From the NCBI GenBank assembly GCA_028694115.1, contig JAQUUB010000028.1, forward strand, positions 1 through 46,754: a stretch of DNA of 46,754 nt, written 5' to 3'. Under the pieces are notes generated by a model, which saw only the letters and a program-made list of their open reading frames with translations, did no database searches and was not told where the DNA came from. Both the position numbers and the translations under genes were made by a program. This DNA is from Lachnospiraceae bacterium (GTDB lineage: Bacteria; Bacillota_A; Clostridia; Lachnospirales; Lachnospiraceae). Shown piece by piece: positions 44,456 to 46,754 of the stretch; the stretch's first letter is position 1, and the number at the start of each line of letters is the position of its first letter.

Positions 44456-44629
44456 TCATGGTGCTCCTGCTCTTATGAACGCAAGGAATACTCTGAGAAC
44501 AAGTCCAAACAATAGAAGTATTACCTTGGCTAATTCCAACAGCAATCTTAACAAATTCAATATAAGCCATATGATTCCTTTTAGAAATCCAAGCATTCCA
44601 TACCCTATTGTTGAAAAAACTCTTCTCAT
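44456..44629 (-). CDS. Small membrane protein, 57 aa
   Basis: Frame MRRVFSTIGYGMLGFLKGII followed by an almost unbroken hydrophobic/Leu-rich region (WLILNLLRLLLELAKVILLL, FGLVLRVFLAFIRAGAP). Its ATG overlaps the stop of the ParR-like gene (ATGA), indicating coupled translation. It is shorter than common gene-calling limits. A frame reading 44445-44648 on the same strand overlaps it but looks non-biological. Role unknown. Membrane tethering of the partition complex is one possibility. Confidence 0.65.
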   Translation of the reverse strand: MRRVFSTIGYGMLGFLKGIIWLILNLLRLLLELAKVILLLFGLVLRVFLAFIRAGAP

Positions 44630-45102
44630 TCGTCAATTCCTCCATCATCTTCCATCCAACTGCTCGCCAAGTCAGCCAGCTGGTCTATTGTTTGTTCATC
44701 TTGCATATGATTTTCTTCATCAACTCTTCTTTCCTGACCCTGCGGAACCGGATAATATCCTTTCGGTACTATCTGTTGCATTCCAGCAACAACACCACCA
44801 AGTAATCGAATTACTTCATTCCTAGCTTCAGTAATCACACTGGCATGCAACTCCTCTTTAATCTCCTCTATATCATCTCTAGTCACATATTCATTCGATT
44901 TCATTTTATCAAGCTCTACCAGATTGGCTTTCCCAACATTATCAACATAGAACTCTAATGCAGCTATAAAAAGTTGGTTTTGCGTTTTGTTCATTTCCTG
45001 ATTCAGATGCTTAAATATCTTATGAATCTCCAAATGTCTAGGATTCTTTAGATTAAGCCTAAGACTATAATGAACAATGCTATCACGATCTGCTTTTGCC
45101 AT
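44626..45102 (-). CDS. ParR-like DNA-binding partition partner, 158 aa
   Basis: Gene directly downstream (11 bases) of the ParM-like gene, the usual position for parR. The N-terminus (DSIVHYSLRLNLKNPRHLEI, HLNQEMNKTQNQLFIAALEF) fits a ribbon-helix-helix DNA-binding domain. The C-terminal part is acidic (SSWMEDDGGIDE), as in ParR proteins that bind the actin filament end. Sequence similarity is weak, so context carries much of the assignment. Confidence 0.65.
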   Translation of the reverse strand: MAKADRDSIVHYSLRLNLKNPRHLEIHKIFKHLNQEMNKTQNQLFIAALEFYVDNVGKANLVELDKMKSNEYVTRDDIEEIKEELHASVITEARNEVIRLLGGVVAGMQQIVPKGYYPVPQGQERRVDEENHMQDEQTIDQLADLASSWMEDDGGIDE

Positions 45103-45113
45103 TTATCTCACCC

Positions 45114-46022
45114 CTATCTTCTTTTTAGTCCAATATTTGCAAGATATTCAAATCCTTTTGCATTCGCTTTCACGTCTAAAATATAGTTGATATTCTTTTG
45201 TTTAAACGTGCTGAAATTTTTCATTACTACAGCTCCACCTCCTACAAATACCAGCTGCGTCGTCTTTAGGTTGTAACCATATTCTCTAAGAGAATTGAAT
45301 ACACGGTCTGTGTAATCTGTGATTTCTTTCTTGATGATATTTAGGTACTCTTCATCAATATCACTTGTACCATTCCTCATAATATGCTGAATTTCGCTTT
45401 CATCAATTCCAGCACCGAGCTGTCGTACACATTGATCATTTACTGACCTCATACAGGTAATCAACCCCTGCTGTGTTGTGGTACATCTTGAATTATCTGG
45501 TTTTCTATCAACAACAGGCATAATATCAATTGTCCAACTTCCTATATCAATGATCACAACCTTATTCCCAAAGTTTTGAATTCTATCCGCAATTGCTGCA
45601 TAACACTGTGGAAATACTGCCGCATTTACAATCTTGATTAGATACAGCTCTTTTTCATAATAGAATCGCACTTCTTTTCGTTTTGTGAGATATTCCAAAA
45701 ATCCAGACTTCTCAACACCGAATCTCGTAAGTGGTAGACCAGCTGCAATAAATATACTAGCTTCTTTCTTGCCACGTTTTCTTAACTCTCTTGCAATCCC
45801 GGCTAAAGTGAGTATGTAGAAATTGTCATTTTCAATCTTTACATCTCTTACCTCTAATCTCACACCGCCAATTTTGTAATACTTTCCATCCAGTTCAAGT
45901 ACATCATCAAACATCCCTGGTTCGGTAGTTATCTCCTTTACACCAGTAACAAATACCTGGCTTGATGTCTTGACCATTGACCAACCATGATCAATCCCTA
46001 TGATTTCAAAATCATTATCCAT
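45114..46022 (-). CDS. ParM/StbA-like actin-family segregation ATPase, 302 aa
   Basis: Actin-fold protein that should polymerise to push apart plasmid copies. Landmarks: phosphate 1 IIGIDHGWSMVKT (~6-18), a central IFIAAGLPLTRFG, phosphate 2 VVIIDIGSWTIDIM (~158-171) and adenosine motif LVFVGGGAVVMKNF (~263-276). I start at MDNDFEII (46022), about 10 bases after AAAAGGAG. An upstream ATG (46067) has no good site. It precedes the ParR-like gene. ParM-like proteins are mostly plasmid-borne, which favours an extrachromosomal state. Confidence 0.85.
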   Translation of the reverse strand: MDNDFEIIGIDHGWSMVKTSSQVFVTGVKEITTEPGMFDDVLELDGKYYKIGGVRLEVRDVKIENDNFYILTLAGIARELRKRGKKEASIFIAAGLPLTRFGVEKSGFLEYLTKRKEVRFYYEKELYLIKIVNAAVFPQCYAAIADRIQNFGNKVVIIDIGSWTIDIMPVVDRKPDNSRCTTTQQGLITCMRSVNDQCVRQLGAGIDESEIQHIMRNGTSDIDEEYLNIIKKEITDYTDRVFNSLREYGYNLKTTQLVFVGGGAVVMKNFSTFKQKNINYILDVKANAKGFEYLANIGLKRR

Positions 46023-46077
46023 TTGATTTAGTCTCCTTTTCAATAAACTTTTTGCTCTTCCCCACATTCTTTTCTTG

Positions 46078-46335
46078 TCACTTTCTTTCCAATAATTTTT
46101 TCATACACGGAAAACAATACCCATCACCTTGTTTGTAGGAACAATCCGTACATTCACTACGTACTGTCTTTTCTGGTTCCTTTCTCTTCTCCTTAAAGCA
46201 ATTGCTGTTAATACATCTACTATCATTGCCCCAAAAGAATTTGCATCTCATACAATCTTTTAGATCTTTGTTGAACTTTCGTTCTTCTCTTTCCGCTTTC
46301 GTTAATCTGCGCTTGTTATTCTTCTTTTCCTCCAT
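46078..46335 (-). CDS. Cys-rich small basic protein, 85 aa
   Basis: Basic Lys/Arg-rich N-terminus (MEEKKNNKRRLTKAEREERK), then seven or more cysteines in CMRCKFF, SRCINSNCF, SECTDCSY and YCFPCMKK, which suggests metal binding. I start at MEEKK (46335), with GGAAGG upstream. An ATG 10 codons earlier exists. It overlaps the end of the 50-aa gene and lies before parM. Unrecognised. Possibly a nucleic-acid-binding regulator. Confidence 0.6.
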   Translation of the reverse strand: MEEKKNNKRRLTKAEREERKFNKDLKDCMRCKFFWGNDSRCINSNCFKEKRKEPEKTVRSECTDCSYKQGDGYCFPCMKKLLERK

Positions 46336-46468
46336 CTTTGCATTCCTTCCATCGGATAAATGCATGATGAAGTTCTAATAACTTTTGATTCACAGTTTTT
46401 ACTAGTTTACCAAGTGAATAGAATGTGGATGTTGGTAGTTCTATTTCTGTTACAGCACTTCCTATCAT
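46316..46468 (-). CDS. Small hypothetical protein, 50 aa
   Basis: Starts MIGSAVTEIELPTSTFYSLG with AAGGAGG 6-8 bases before the ATG, and ends CKDGGKEE. It overlaps the Cys-rich gene start by about 20 bases, so the two are probably coupled. First gene downstream of the hairpin-rich region. No family recognised. Confidence 0.5.
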   Translation of the reverse strand: MIGSAVTEIELPTSTFYSLGKLVKTVNQKLLELHHAFIRWKECKDGGKEE

Positions 46469-46489
46469 TCTGCATCCTCCTTATTCTTT

Positions 46490-46754
46490 CATAGCTTTGC
46501 TATGTAAGGTGTACGCCGACTTGTTTCAAGTCCCTCTTACGCCCCGTACACAAAGGAATGTTCTCATTCCGGGGAGTTACAGACGAGCCGCTAATGCGTT
46601 CATAACGCCTTATCTTTCAATAAGACTATCTCCTCTATTGCCATTTCGAGGATAAGGTCGAACCTCTCGACCTTCATGGGTTATTATCCATCCGCAATAT
46701 TCGAATACCCTTTTTCTAGGCTTGTTCCCTGCTTCTCGTTCTTCATTTCTCAAT
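46490..46754 (-). ncRNA. Hairpin-rich region, candidate structured RNA or leader
   Basis: On the minus strand at least six hairpins follow one another: GGATAA/TTATCC with inner GGTCGA/TCGACC (46650-46689), GTCTTAT/ATAAGGC (46607-46626), GCGTT/AACGC (46596-46608), GGAATG/CATTCC (46555-46570), GTGTACG/CGTACAC enclosing GACTTG/CAAGTC (46509-46551), and CATAGC/GCTATG (46490-46504). No reading frame explains it. The right part is cut by the window edge. Group II intron fragment, large ornate RNA, centromere or 5' leader are all possible. Confidence 0.45.

Noticed and set aside
44445..44648. Minus-strand frame (67 codons) over the small membrane gene
   Set aside because: The 57-aa frame at 44456-44629 overlaps it, has an ATGA-coupled start and a clear membrane-protein composition, so this frame is probably spurious.

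Overview
The window is a 46.7 kb piece of a conjugative element, either a plasmid or an ICE, from a low-GC Firmicute, most likely a gut clostridium of the Lachnospiraceae type. This rests on AT-rich DNA, strong AGGAGG ribosome binding sites, and Gram-positive conjugation families (PrgI, Maff2-like, PcfB/DUF3801-like, DpnD/PcfM, TnpV, a very large methylase-helicase). Essentially every gene lies on the minus strand, so transcription runs from high to low coordinates. No rRNA, tRNA or CRISPR array is visible. No integrase typical of an ICE end and no replication initiator is seen, so plasmid versus ICE is undecided. The ParM/ParR-like pair leans towards a plasmid.

From right to left: (1) 46.75-46.49 kb is a non-coding stretch packed with hairpins. 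(2) 46.5-44.3 kb holds small ORFs, an actin-like ParM homologue, a ParR-like partner, and short membrane and micro-ORFs. It ends in an intrinsic terminator. (3) 44.15-36.7 kb is a type IVc (Tad/Flp-like) pilus operon. It has two pilin genes encoding identical 56-aa proteins, a CpaF/TadA-like ATPase, a TadB-TadC-like double-domain membrane protein, a TadE-like protein, four more pilin-like or membrane-anchored proteins and a 684-aa secreted repeat protein. (4) 36.6-33.7 kb holds a DUF5688 protein, a RadC/JAB protein and a Toprim primase-like protein. (5) 33.7-31.0 kb holds a 32-bp-phased palindrome array, a probable oriT, MobC and a MOBP-type relaxase. (6) 31.0-21.2 kb is the secretion machine: a coiled-coil protein, a PcfB-like protein, the VirD4-like coupling ATPase, a VirB2-like subunit, a TrbL/VirB6-like channel protein, a PrgI (VirB3-like) protein and the VirB4-like ATPase.

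A recombinase-in-trio (RIT) element with three overlapping tyrosine recombinase genes (17.8-21.24 kb) sits in the last codons of virB4. The displaced virB4 tail is still readable on the other side, at 17742-17798. Beyond it is a cargo block (17.6-12.5 kb) with a possible promoter of its own. The block contains an uncharacterised gene pair, one member with an HNH-like zinc motif, then an alpha/beta hydrolase, two GNAT acetyltransferases and an S66 MccF-like peptidase. The S66 plus GNAT combination recalls microcin C-type self-immunity. From 12.1 kb leftwards the conjugation block resumes with an NlpC/P60 wall hydrolase, a DpnD/PcfM protein, a 2509-aa methylase-helicase with a TnpV gene overprinted in another frame, a tandem SpoVG-domain protein and small hypothetical genes.

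The most unusual features are the complete pilus operon inside a Gram-positive conjugative element, the 32-bp-phased palindrome array beside oriT, the RIT insertion that rewrites the VirB4 C-terminus, the dual-coding tnpV and the candidate structured RNA at the right edge.
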